From the NCBI GenBank assembly GCA_031213475.1, contig JARUPZ010000034.1, forward strand, positions 1,074,501 through 1,138,500: a DNA stretch of 64,000 bases. The letters are read 5' to 3'. The translations under genes and the position numbers were made by a program. This document shows, in pieces, positions 44,701 to 56,700 of this stretch (its first letter is position 1; every line of letters starts with the position of its first letter). Source of the DNA: Nereocystis luetkeana (Eukaryota > Sar > Phaeophyceae > Laminariales > Laminariaceae). The notes below the pieces were generated by a model, which did not search any database, was not told the DNA's origin, and saw only the letters and a list, made by a program, of their open reading frames with translations.

Positions 44701-47700
44701 AAACGAGCAGAGCAGGTTCGTCATCCAACCACGCCACACGGCTCCTTCAGTACGGCTTATCAATCAGAAAAGGAAGAGAAAAAAATAAAATGAAAATCAT
44801 GGAGAGTCAGCGCAAGAAAGAAAAAAAACACAACAAAAAGAGAAGACAACGGAAGACCACGTTGGAACCAGCTGCACCAGTTGGTAGCACTAGTAGTATG
44901 GTCATGTTCCACTTCCTAGTCGACTTGGTGCCGTGCTACCCTGTCTGCCATGTCCTTCCTACTTTCGTCTACCGCCGTTTCCCTTCTACCCCTCCTGTTT
45001 CCCCCCCTCTCCGCATTCCCTTGGTCGGGCTTTCTGCCACTTCTCCTGTTGCCCCCTCTCCCCCCGTTCCCTTGGGCACCATCCACGGCGGATGCGCGGC
45101 GCTGCCTACTCATCTCAGCCTCAGCCTCGTGCCACCTCATCATGAACCGTTCGGCTGCTTCAAGGATCCCCCGGTACCACTTCCCCGCCTTTTTGGCTGC
45201 AGTGGACCACAACGCGGTCTCAACTCCAAACACCAAGGGGGTAACTTCCGTTGACCCTTCGGTGGCTCGGAACTCCCTAAGGTCTTCGACTATGCATCTA
45301 TGCCAAGTCTTCCACTGTCCGCCTGGTCTCGGGTTCTCCCCACCAGTTATCGTCCCGAACATTACCCGACTGGGTAATCGCTCCTTGCTTTGCCGTGCCA
45401 CGCCCCCCGCAAAGGAGAGCCGCCGTTTACGAATGGTCGTTTCGATGCTCTCGCAACGTGTCATCTTGAGGGCCTTCGCGTACGAGAAGGTGGCATGGTC
45501 AGTACGAAGTCGGCGCTGGAAGCCAATGACTCGCAACAGGACTTGGTGAGCCGTTCGAAGCTTGGCAAAGTGTTCCGCTCTGAGGGTCCACGTCACACAC
45601 CCGTACAGCAGGGTCTCAATCACCTCGGCCTTCAGCATTCGGACTTCAAGGCTAAGGGGGCTGTCGTCCTATCATACAACTCCGGGTCGAACCGTTTGAG
45701 GCATGCTCGCATGAGGCGGATCCGTCGGTCGATTTCGAGCGAGAGCGCAGCGTTTTCGTGGATAACGCCGCCTAGGTATAAGAACTGGGTCGTCTGCTTA
45801 CACCTCTGACCTGCCGCTTCGATGACGAGCGGTGGTGCGAGGGTTGTCCGGTCTGGTGTTTGTAGGACCATTGTCTCAGTCTTCTTTTCCGACACCGTGA
45901 GGCCTGCTGCTTCGAAGACAGTCACGATGACTGTCATCATTTTTGCGAGCCCTTTAGCCGACTTCGAGACAATTCCTGCATCATCGGCGTACAACATGCC
46001 CCATACAGACCTTCGCACGCACGCCAATGGCTCCTCCTTCCCTGTTCGAACTATTCCAGCTTCACTGAGTTGGACCAAATCCCTTACAATGGCTTCGTCT
46101 TGGCTGAAGCGTACTAGTACGACGTGTAACGCAGCAGCGAAGAACACGTTGAACAGTAACGGTGATAGTACACAGCCTTGCCGCAGCCCCTGCGTGACAT
46201 CAAACCATTCCGAGAGCTCGCCGTCATCAGTACGCACGCGAGCCCGCATGCCATCGTGGAAAATACGGATAATTCTCAGCATCTTGGTTGGTACGCCAAA
46301 GCGTGTGAGTACCTTCCATAACAGCTCTCGGTCGACAGAGTCGTACGCTTTCTGCAGATCGATGAAGCACACGTATAAGGGGGTTTTTCTTTGTCGTCCG
46401 AGCTCTTGCAGCCGTCGCACGACGAACAACATATCAATCGTTGATCGTGCGGGGCGGAAGCCGCACTGTTCCTCGGGGAGTAGTTCCTCGGTCTCGCAGT
46501 AGTTGCTGAGGCGGGACGCGACGATTTTCAACAACAGTGTCAAAAGCCGATTGACCGGGTCTTATCTCTACCCATGGCCTCGGACGGTCTTGAAATGGGT
46601 CGTACACCACGGCTGCGAACGATACTCTAGCCCTTTTCGTTCCGTGTATCAGTGTATCAGTGTATGTCGACCATGATGTCGAATGGACCGACCAAAGGTT
46701 AGGGCGGAGGAATGCTCTTGGTTTCGTAGACTAAGTAGCGCGTCAACCACTTTCTCGACTATCTCCAACGTTTCCAATGCAAGTCAGTGGTACATACATC
46801 GAAGCAGCACGACAGCACTAGTGGTCCACCCATTCTAAGGCCACCCCAAGATCTGCCACAAGCGAATTCGCTTGATCTTGTCTCCGGTTTTGTCCTATCT
46901 CCGACTACTCTACTATACTCTACTCTACTCTACTCTACTCTACTCTACGAGTACTCTACTCTACTCTACGAGTACTCTACTCTACTCTACGAGTACTCTA
47001 CTCTACGAGTACTCTACTCAACTCTACTCTACTCTAGTTCCAAGTACTCGCATTAACCCATATAGAACCGCAGTCCCGTTTTGGGGACAAACTACTTGAA
47101 ATTTGAGGGGTTTGTCCCCAATACGGGACTGCGGTTCTAAAAGGGTTAACTGGTTCATCCTCGTGACAAGCCGTTGCACCTGGTGCTTCTTATCTCTGTT
47201 TATAGCCTCAACCCTTTTAGTGCCGCGGTCTCGATTTAGCGACAAACTACAGCAGTACTACTTCACCCTTTTAGAACCGCAGTCCCGTTGTGGGGACAAA
47301 CTACTTATAATTAGAGCTTTTTGTCCCCAGATATGGGAGTGCGGTTCTAAAAGGGTTAACCCTTTTAGAACCGCAGTCCCGTTGTGGGGACAAATCAGTC
47401 AAATTTCAAGTACTTTGTAACCAAAACGGGACTGCGGTTCTAAAGGGGTTAAGAGTTTAAGAGGTTTGTCACCCAAGCGGGACTACGGCTTGCCCTGAAA
47501 GGGTCAAATCGGATGCTCGTGAAATGGAACCGGGTCGGTGTCAGAATGGGTACATCGGTCTAAAATCCTCTTCGTTTCGTAAGATCGATAGTGTTGAATA
47601 TCGGATATCGAACGAAAATCGAGTTGGATACATACGATATAGATAAACCAATAAAAGTACGAGTATTCGATACGTGCTATTTCGATCCCAGGTACGTACT

Positions 47701-50700
47701 ATTTCGATTGTTTTATACTTGGACGCTTTCGTCCAGCATATGCATGAAAAGTACAAGCATTTTCGCGGGTCGGGTCAGGAGGGTTTCAAAATCTCGCGAG
47801 TCGGGTCGGATCGGGTCAAGACAACTCAAGCTTTTCGCGGGTCTGGTCGGATCGGGTCAAGAGGTTTTGAAATTTAACGGGTCTGGTCGGATCGGGTCAA
47901 GAGGTTTTGAAATCTCGCGGGTCGGCTCGGGTCAGGAGGTGTTCGAAATGTCACGGGACGGGTCGGATCGGGTCAGGAGGTGTTCGAAATGTCACGGGTC
48001 GGGTCAGGCCATGACCCGTGAGATACGGGTAATTCGCGGGTCGGGTAGGTCACCATGACCCGCGAATTGATTTCGGCTGTCCCGCAGGTCTGCCCCGCGG
48101 ATCCGTAGTTTTGCAAGCGTTCACCACACAACGCTCCAAAGAATTTCACATGATTGGAAAAAGAAAATATATGGAACTCAAACGTACGACATTCTCGGAA
48201 AAATACGAGGGACCAACGACTAACCAAACGACCAACGTACGAACGGTTTTATCTGTGGACCCGGGAGCTTTCGTCGTTGACCCGTGAGATATGTCATGGC
48301 CCCGGTTGACCCGACCCGCATGAAACCCGTTTCCCACGGGTCATTCGGAAGGTAGCGGGTCGGGTCGGGTCAGGTTAACAGGTTTTGAAACATGACGGGT
48401 CGGGTGGGGCCAGGTGAATAGGTTTTGAAAACTGATGGGTCGGGTCGGGTCAGGAGATTTTCATATGTCACGGGTCGGGTCGGGTCGGGTCAACATTTTA
48501 AATCTCGTGGTTCGGGTCGAGTCGGGTCAAGAGGCTTTTCAAAATCTCGCGAGTCGGGTAGGGTCGGGCGGAGAAGTCAACATACCTCACAGTTTTCGCG
48601 GGTCGGGTCTGGTCAGCTGACCCGACCTAACCCGACCTATGAGATTTTGACCTAGCTCGCGAAAAGCCCGAGTCCTGAAAAATACCAGGGCATGGCATGC
48701 AAGGGAAATGGAGGGGCAAACACTGTGGATGCAGCGATATATCGAAAGTTCGATAGGAGAAGCCGTGCATACAACACCGCCTTGCATATATACCCGCGCA
48801 ACACAACCGCGTGATCGGTCGAATCCGGACTTTCGGCCGGCCGGGTCCTCGCTATAAAACGCCACCGCCACTGCCTATCTGGAGACCCCCAGAGGGTGGG
48901 GGTAAGGGCTTCGTAAGTCCAGGGTTGGGGTCGGGTCGTGTCCGGACCGACGTGAGATGAGAAAATGGACCAAAAGGGGAGTGTTAGCGCACGCGTGCTT
49001 TTTTTTTCTTCTTTTTTTTTTTTACTTTTTTTTTTTTCTTTCTGTCTTGTATCCATCCCATTTGTTATCCTCGCCCTTGTCTTCTCTTTGTCTCTACGGT
49101 CTACTTTCTCTGCCGTGCAGCATACCTATTATATTTATACGTATACATAAGAAGTCGGCAATCTACACGCCTCAGGAAGCACAACAAAAACGCCGAAAGG
49201 ACACGACGCTCGTCAATGGAAGTCAAGCCAATCGGTGGGGACTGCGGGGCGAAGTTTATTAATTATTTTACTCCATTTTTGTCACGTATATATATTTGCT
49301 TTGCTTTGGTTTACCCCCCCCCCCCCCCCCCCCCCTATGCTCCGTCTCGAAAAGAGACGCGTGGTCAATGGTCAGATGACTTGGGGCAAGCAGCGGATGA
49401 GTACGCCCCCCCCCCCCCCTGCCAGTCTCGAAAGTGTTTGGCTGTACGTGACGGCTTATCATCTCGTATTAGTTCTGTGGCGAGTAAGCCAGCTATTACG
49501 GGAAGGGGGACTTCTAGTGGCCAGAATCATAGGTGGACCCACAAACCATGTATCTCCATATATTGACATACCATACATATTCATGAGCACCATATACGCT
49601 TGGTAAAAACACTAAAATATACCAGGCATGATTTTTCTGTGTACTCGATGAGTCGTGATTATTGCTGTGGTCCCCTTTATCTCTGGTATGTTCCCGCGTA
49701 GCAAGGCGTTTTGCGCGGGGGGAAGTAGTCAGCATCCAGGATGGAATGTTGGCTGAATTTAACGGATAGCTTTTATTCGCGGGAAGATAGCAGCGGCCAT
49801 CAGAATAAATGTGGTGTTTTAATTTTGAAACATAAGGGGGATGCGGCAGCGTGCTTGGTGTGGTTTTCGGGTCTTAATCGTAGGTTCTGATTATCATGAG
49901 TGGCGATGTCAGGCAGCAGTACGGGCCCGCCCGCCGATGAAAAACGCCTGTTGATAGTGTGAGCAAGGGTTGTATGCCTTGGCGTGATCACGTCCTCGAA
50001 CAACAACCTTCAGCATAGGCTATTACTTGTTTGTAGGATTCCAGTTTCCTTGGCGTCCTTCTAAAATGAAAGTGTAGCCTTACTTTCCTATGTGTAACGG
50101 TTGGTATGTATTCGTGGGATAAGTGCTGTTACTGGATTTAGTCGGCTACGGTCAGGGAGGCCCAGTGAAAGGGAGGCCCAGTGGAAGCTTGTTCGGTGGC
50201 TCCCCAGGATGCGCTTTTGCGGCAGTTTCCGCTGGAGGCGCCGCTGGAACTAAAAAGCACCTTTATTAATAGAAAGACGCGAGTCGACGAGAGGAAAAAG
50301 TGCTGAAGTCTTATCGCGGTGAAAATGAAGGTACGAGCAGTAGTGTGGGGGGGGGTTGAGTATGCTATGTGACCCCTGATCTGAGTAACGACTATTCTGA
50401 GGAGGGAGAGAGGGAAGAGTACCCCCCTCTGAGGAGGAAGAGAGGGAAGAGTAACCCCAACCCCCCCCCCCGAAAAAAAAAAAAAAAAAAAAAACGTGTT
50501 GATAGTGAATCTTGCTGAGGTAGCTGCTTACGCACTCTGACGGGCTACGCGCAAGGGGTGTGCGTATTGTGAGCTACACTGCTGTAGTTTTGCTCCATTT
50601 TACACTCTGAAAGTTTGATGAAACGACGCAAGCCTTGCTGCAAACGGGGAATAAACCCGAATGGTCGCAAAGTTCCGCTGGAGGCGCGGCCGAAGCTAAG

Positions 50701-53700
50701 AGCTTCGCTGCTTGAGGCTCATTTTACATCCAAAAACTTCGATAAGCCAAATACGCCTTGGTACAAATAGGAAAACCCGAATGAGTCGCATTTTTACCTA
50801 TACAGTAGGCAGCTAGAAACTGGTAGACGAGTTGCAGTCAGTCCGCAGCCGGTTCCCAGGCCTGCCCTAAAGGATATGGTTAGTCGAGATCAGGAACCGA
50901 TCGTAGAACAATCGGTTGTGTGGAGACCATTACTTTGTTGTTCATATTCCGTGTGCTTGTTTCGAGAAGTTGACCTTCATTCGTCATGGCAGTGGGGGTT
51001 TTGTATGATATGCTTGCCTTTGTCGTCGTCCCCGTGTACCTGAGCGTTTGAGCACGCTGCCAGTATTGTTGGATTGGCAGCTTCGCGTTTGTCGTCTTCC
51101 CTGTTTTATCTGAGCCTTTGAGCGCGCTATCATACACTGGCTGCTTTTGTTCGGGGTGGACGGCATTGGCAGGATGCGGAGTTCGGGCGCTTGTTCTGAC
51201 GCTGAAGCTGACGCTGACCCTGACGCTGACGCTGACGCTGGCCGCCTCACGTCCCGTCCCACGCTCTGCGCCCGCTGCTTCAGTCGGCTTCGTTTGCTGC
51301 GTCGACCATCCGCATCATCCTTCCGGTCTGTCCGTCGTGTCTGTCTGTCTCCCTTTCTGACGTTCGATCGTCGATCTTCAATATGAGTTCTTCAATGTTG
51401 AATTTGCTAAGTTTTGAATGTTCGGTGTTCCAAGTCTTCAATTTTGAATAAGCAGGGGTTGGTGGTGGAATCCCCCCCCCCCCCCCAATTATATGTGTCT
51501 ACGCTTCCCCCCCCCCATCTCTTGAATCTGCGCAGTTATGTTGCTCAGCGTTCAATGTTCAATGTTGGATGAACGGGGATTTGTTGGGGGGGGGGGTTGT
51601 ATGTGCGCCCCCCCCCCCCCCCCCCCCCCCTTCTCCGTAGTTTCCCAGGAGTGTCCCTGGTTATACTGGTACTATACGAGCGTGTGACTTTCGTGTGGTT
51701 TCGTTTTTTTTGCCGTATCATACTTTCGTGATTGGTGGGTGATGGCGGTTTCAGTCGGTTACGTGTTTTGTTTTTTCGAGTACCTCCATAGATGCTATTG
51801 ATAGGAGACCGATCTTTATCGGCGCGTTGCGCTGACGGGTATGCTAGCCCCAGTGTTCGAGGCGGTCAGGCGCGTCAACGCCTCTTTTGACCTTGACGTA
51901 TATACATGATGGGTTTAGTGTTGGAGGCAGTCGGTTCGGGCGCGTCAAGGTCCTTTTTTGGCCTTGACACACACTGGTTGTAGCGTTGGGGGCGATCAGG
52001 CGCGTCAAGGCCCCTTTTAGCCTTGGCACATGTACTAGTTGTAGTGTTCAAGTGGCCGTCACGCGCGTCGATGCCTATTTTGGCCGTGACACATATTCTG
52101 GTTTTAGTGTCGAGGGCGGTCAGGCGCGTCAGGGCCCCTTTCGGCCTCAGCATACTTACTACCGGGTACCAGGTATATACTAGTTTTTGTGTAGTCGGCG
52201 ATCAGTGAAGGGGTAAAGGGTAAAACCACGAACCCCCAGCTTGTTTTTGCCCTCCAAATGTCTGGCATCCTCTGGCGCTTTGTGCTGATACTGCCAACTA
52301 CCTCGCACTGCCAAAAATGTTGGCGTAGATGCAATATCGAATACGTGACGAAATAGTCGAATCGATTTTTTGTTTGATAGTTCGACTTACTCGGCATCGT
52401 ATGTACTCGAACTCGATTCTCGTTCGATTTCCATGAACCCATGTTCTACAGGGAACCTATCAACCATCGTAATGAGAACCAAAACCTGGTGTGTGAACAT
52501 AGGGGGATATCTGGTGCATGGTTGATGGGTCCGTGGTGGGTGCTGTTACTACAATACTCTATCTGGTATTTGTTACTGTCTATTGCTATGGGCCCCCGGA
52601 ATTGACGTGTCACGACCGGTTCAGTGGATTACCGACTAGCGACCGACCTGTCTGTTCGTGTCCAGGAGTTGACCGACCGTTACTGCCGACCGTTACTGAC
52701 GCGGATGATGCGTTTTTCCTCACACCCCACCACACGCGCGAGATACATGTTACACACTCATGCATATTTTGATACAAGCAGAGGCCCGTCCGAGGGTATT
52801 TTAGTATGTGCGTGTGTGTGTTTTTTGTTTGTTTTTGGTCATCACGGTTACCTTCCAGCCCAACTCTTGGGCGGTTTCGTGTACCCTCACAGCAGGCATT
52901 CTCGACCGTGGTCACGGGTGTACGTATGTATTCTCACCCCCCCGCCGCCGCCACCTGGTCGGTGGAAACCCGACGTGCTCCGCCCCGGCATTATAGGGAT
53001 GCGAGGGCCTATGGTCATACGACTACGGCCATGCATGATAATGTGTACACTCCCCCCCCCCCCCCCCCCGTGCTTGGCCTCCCCTTGTACTTGAGCAGTA
53101 CCAAGAACATGGGGGTGGTGGAAAATCGAGGCCATGTGTCAGTTCTTAATACCCTACATCACGCGTGATACGATTACACACCCTCGCACGAACGTTCACG
53201 CTGGCCCTCTCGGCATCCGAGAGAGCACGTACGCCGAGCGGTGCGCCGGTTTGGCAGGTTTCTCGACGAGATGTTCCGAAAGCCACCATTTGTGTGTGTA
53301 TTGCTCAACCTTTCGTACAACCGCAGCCCCGTTTTGGGGACAAACCAGTCAATTTTTAAGTAGTCTTATCCCCTAAACGGGACTGCAGTCCTAAAAGGCC
53401 TCAAAAAGGTACGTACGTCTTTGGAGAAAATCGACGAGGGAAGTTCACCCCAAGGACTCGGCATTACAGGTGCCTTTTTGTACCTGTTTTTAGTACCGCA
53501 CTGTACAGAAACCTGAACCCGACTCTAATTCCAAGTGTTTGGTCGCACAATGGGACTGCACCCCTCAAGGGGTTGAAAAATTTCACACCACCTTTTTTTA
53601 CTGGTCGGTCTGTCGTTCTTCTGAACTTGAAGCACGTTTTTTTTTTGTCTTTGTGCTCCTTATCGCATTCACGAGGTTCCCCCCCCCCCCCCCGCCCCCC

Positions 53701-56700
53701 GAATCCAGTATCTTGATAAAAGCCTGCTCGTTCTTCCTGTAATTGGTGCTGATCCGCTGCCGCCTTTCCCCCCCCCCCCCCCCCCCCCCCTCCCTTCGCC
53801 CCTTTCTCTGGCCCCTCCCCCTTCTCCTCCTCCTTCACCTTTCCCTTTTGCTCCACCCTTTTGTGCCCTTGCTGCTTTCTTTGCACCGCGCCGTGCCTTT
53901 CCTTGCCGTGCCCTGTTTCGCTTTGCGTTGCCTCGCGTGTTCCGTCGTGTTTCAGCACGCCGTCGTTGCTGAAGAATGGAGTGGAGGACACTCCCGTCGC
54001 CGACGTGGAGTTGCCGCGGCGCGCGTGAGTTACAACTCTGTCGTTGGGATGGTGGTAGCAGCAGGTGGTGCTGCTGGCGTTGTTGGCTTTGGTAGTGGTA
54101 GTGGTGGCCTTGGTGGCTTGGGTGGTGTTTGTGTTGGTGTTTGTGTTGGTGGTGACGGTGGTGTTCGTGGCGGTGGCGAACACGTGGTGGTGGGGGTGGT
54201 GTTGGTGGTGGCGTTGTTGGTGTTGGTGCTGGTGTTGGCGTTGATGTTGGTGTTGGTGTTGGCGGTGACGGTGACGGTGCTGGTGGTAGCGGTGGTGTTA
54301 GTGGTGGTGTTGGGGTGTTGGGGTCGGTGTCGGCGGTAATGGCATTGGTGTTGCTGGTGCTGGTGTTCATGGCGTTGGTGATATGGCTGTCGGCGGTACC
54401 GGTAGTGGTGATGGTGTTGGTGTTGGTGTTGGTGTTGGTGTTGATGTTGACATCAACCGCTTACACTGTTTCGGCCGTGGCCTAGTCGAGCCCGCACACC
54501 ACGTAGAGAGGGAGGTGACCAATCACGTACACGTAAAGAGTCCGCTTGCCTCCCATTTACACTGTTTAAGAGAGTGTCCTGGTCCACCCTGTACACGTAA
54601 TACGTAGAGCGTGCACCGACCAATCGCGTACCAGCGGATAGTGTGCTGACCTATCACGTACCAACACGTTACAAATACGCCCGACCAACCTTTCCACTAT
54701 TTTAGGCTACTCTGTCCCAAATATATATATGTATATATTTGTGCCTTGATATTCAATACAAACGTTCCTTCTATTTCGGGACATATTGGAAACCTGGTGG
54801 GCGTTTCCCTGAGGGTGCCAAAGATCCCACGAGAGTGTTCCGCCGCCTGGGATCGTTTTTCTCACACCAGGTGTCAGGACGCCTTCAATGAGTTGAAGGT
54901 CTGTATACCTCGTTTTTGTTTGGTGTTTGAAGTTTTGTAAACGACGCTCTGTTTTGTGCTCCCCCCTCCCACGTTGTTGTTGTGTTCGTGGTTTGTTCAG
55001 GACGCCTTCGATGAGTCGAAGGTCTACGTCGTTCGAGTCGAGCCGTTCCCTCGAGCAGGCGTACGTGCGACAGGAGTATATAAAGGAGCTTCCTCTTCTC
55101 AGGGTGAGAAATAGGAAGGAGGCGTGTTCTCAAAGGAAGGCGAGGTGTTCGTGAAGGATGGAGGGATTTTCTTAGAAGAAAGGAGGAGTTTTATCTTACG
55201 TGGGAAGGGAGAGTTTTTTCTTTAAGGAAAAAGGAGTTCAGTTGAAAGGAGGGAGTGGGTGCTTGAGGGAAGAGGGCTTTTTTTTTTTTTTCAACCCCTT
55301 CAGATCTGCAGTCCCGTTTTGGGGACAAACTACTTGAAATTTGAGTGGTGCGTCCCCAAAACGGGACTGCGGTTCTAAAAGGGTTAAGGAGGAGTTTTCT
55401 TCAAGGAATCTCAACAAGCGCTCGTGTAACAGGGATTCATAAAGGAGCCCTTTTTTCTCAGGGTAAGGAGTAGGAAGAAAGAAGGCGTTTTCTTGAAGGA
55501 AGGAAGCGTTTTCAAAACAGGGGTACGTCCGACAGGAGTCATCTCAGGGCAAGAAATACCACTCTGTCCCGAATACAAAGATAATTTGGATTTCATGTGA
55601 ATTTGCAAACCTTCATCATTTTTCTGTACGTGTTGGTGGGAAAGAAGGAGGAGTTTCCTTGAAGGAGGCAGGCGTTTTCTTGCAGGAGGCCTTTTTTTGA
55701 ACCGATTCGTTTTTCTTGAAGGGAGTAAGGGGTTTTATTGACGGAATGAGTTTTTGTAGGGATTTTATCGACGGAAGGAGGGGTTGTCTTTGATGGAAAG
55801 AGGGGTGTCCTTGAAGGTACGAGGAGTTTTGTTGAAGGAAGGAGGGTTTGGCTTGGAGGAATGAGGTGTTTTTTGTAAGCAAGTAGCCTTTTTTATCCTT
55901 GATGGGAGGAGGAAGTTTTTTCTTGAAGAAATGAGCGGTTTTCTTCAAGGAAGCTATCTGTTGGTTTTTTTTTTTTTCTTTCGAAAATGATTCCACAATA
56001 ACGCCAAGTAAGCTCTTTTTGATGTTTCTGGATGGCTGATCGTTGCTTCTGTTGTGACGGTGTTGCTACTTGCAGGACACGGCGCAGCACCTGAGAGAAA
56101 GCCTGTTTCAGCAGAAGCTGAAGCTGTGTTCCGTCGTCTTTGACATGACGGATCCGATGGAGAATTCTAGGTGGGCTGGTTTCAACCATGTTGTTGGCTT
56201 TTTGACAACTATTGATGTCAACCATATTGGACATCGTATCGAAAATTTCGATGATTGCAACACCCTCACAGAGTATACCGTAACGACAGCAGCAGGAGGC
56301 GCCCATTTTTCGTTACGCTCCAGTAGTGCAGTAGTACCTGGCATTAAAATAGGAGTAGGTAGCGAATTGGTTGCGTAAAAAAACCGTCTTGACTTTGTAG
56401 ACCAGTCTAAAACCTATACAGAAGTCCACTCTGTCCGAGGACCTCTTTCAGACTAAAATCAGATAGAAACGCGATATCTAAGTATCACCCCTCGAACATA
56501 TTGTTATCTATCTACCTATCTGATCTGTCTACAGTAGATCATCTAGTTCCTCACCTGTGGCATGAGAGGTTGTGCAGGGTCTGCGTAGTACGGATCCAAC
56601 CCAGGAAACGTATGCTACGGTAGATCATGTGGATTGTACAGCTCCCACCCGCAACATGAGCTAGATCATACAGATCACACAGATAATACAGATGAGGAAT

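Larger units (their letters stand above)
44260..46565 (-). mobile_element. Non-LTR retrotransposon (LINE), 5'-truncated
   Basis: Spans the RT and C-terminal frames plus a 3' region of purine-rich sequence (on the plus strand, 44265-44560 and 44760-44860). The 3' region carries a duplicated block of about 100 bp (44575-44680 and 44882-44985, both encoding a V-P-C-Y-P motif on the plus strand). No clear poly-A end or target-site duplication was found, so the outer limits are approximate. The frameshift and missing 5' end mark it as dead. Confidence 0.8.
32851..55000 (+). other. PPP2R5: B56 intron 1, about 22 kb of repeats
   Basis: Bounded by GTGATG and TTCAG with matching phase. It contains the minus-strand LINE, about half the MITE copies of the window, a (TAC)n array, SINE copies, the GGGTCGGGTC array and several other minisatellites. 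I found no open frame inside it that looks like an extra B56 exon, though a very short exon could be missed. Confidence 0.7.
55105..56000 (+). repeat. GGAGGAGTTTTCTTGAAGGA array in B56 intron 2
   Basis: Irregular 20- to 35-bp units fill the whole of intron 2. The array grades into the donor-side echoes of exon 2, and the exon's own AAGGAGCTTCCTC to GGAAGGAGGC sequence resembles the unit. Confidence 0.75.

Noticed and set aside
53464-54370. Two long minus-strand open frames (Thr/Asn-rich and Pro/His-rich)
   Set aside because: They lie over the GGTGTTGGTG minisatellite and pyrimidine tracts; composition follows the repeat, and no domain is visible.
55616-55996. Lys/Thr/Pro-rich minus-strand frame
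   Set aside because: Shadow of the GAAGGAGG array in B56 intron 2.
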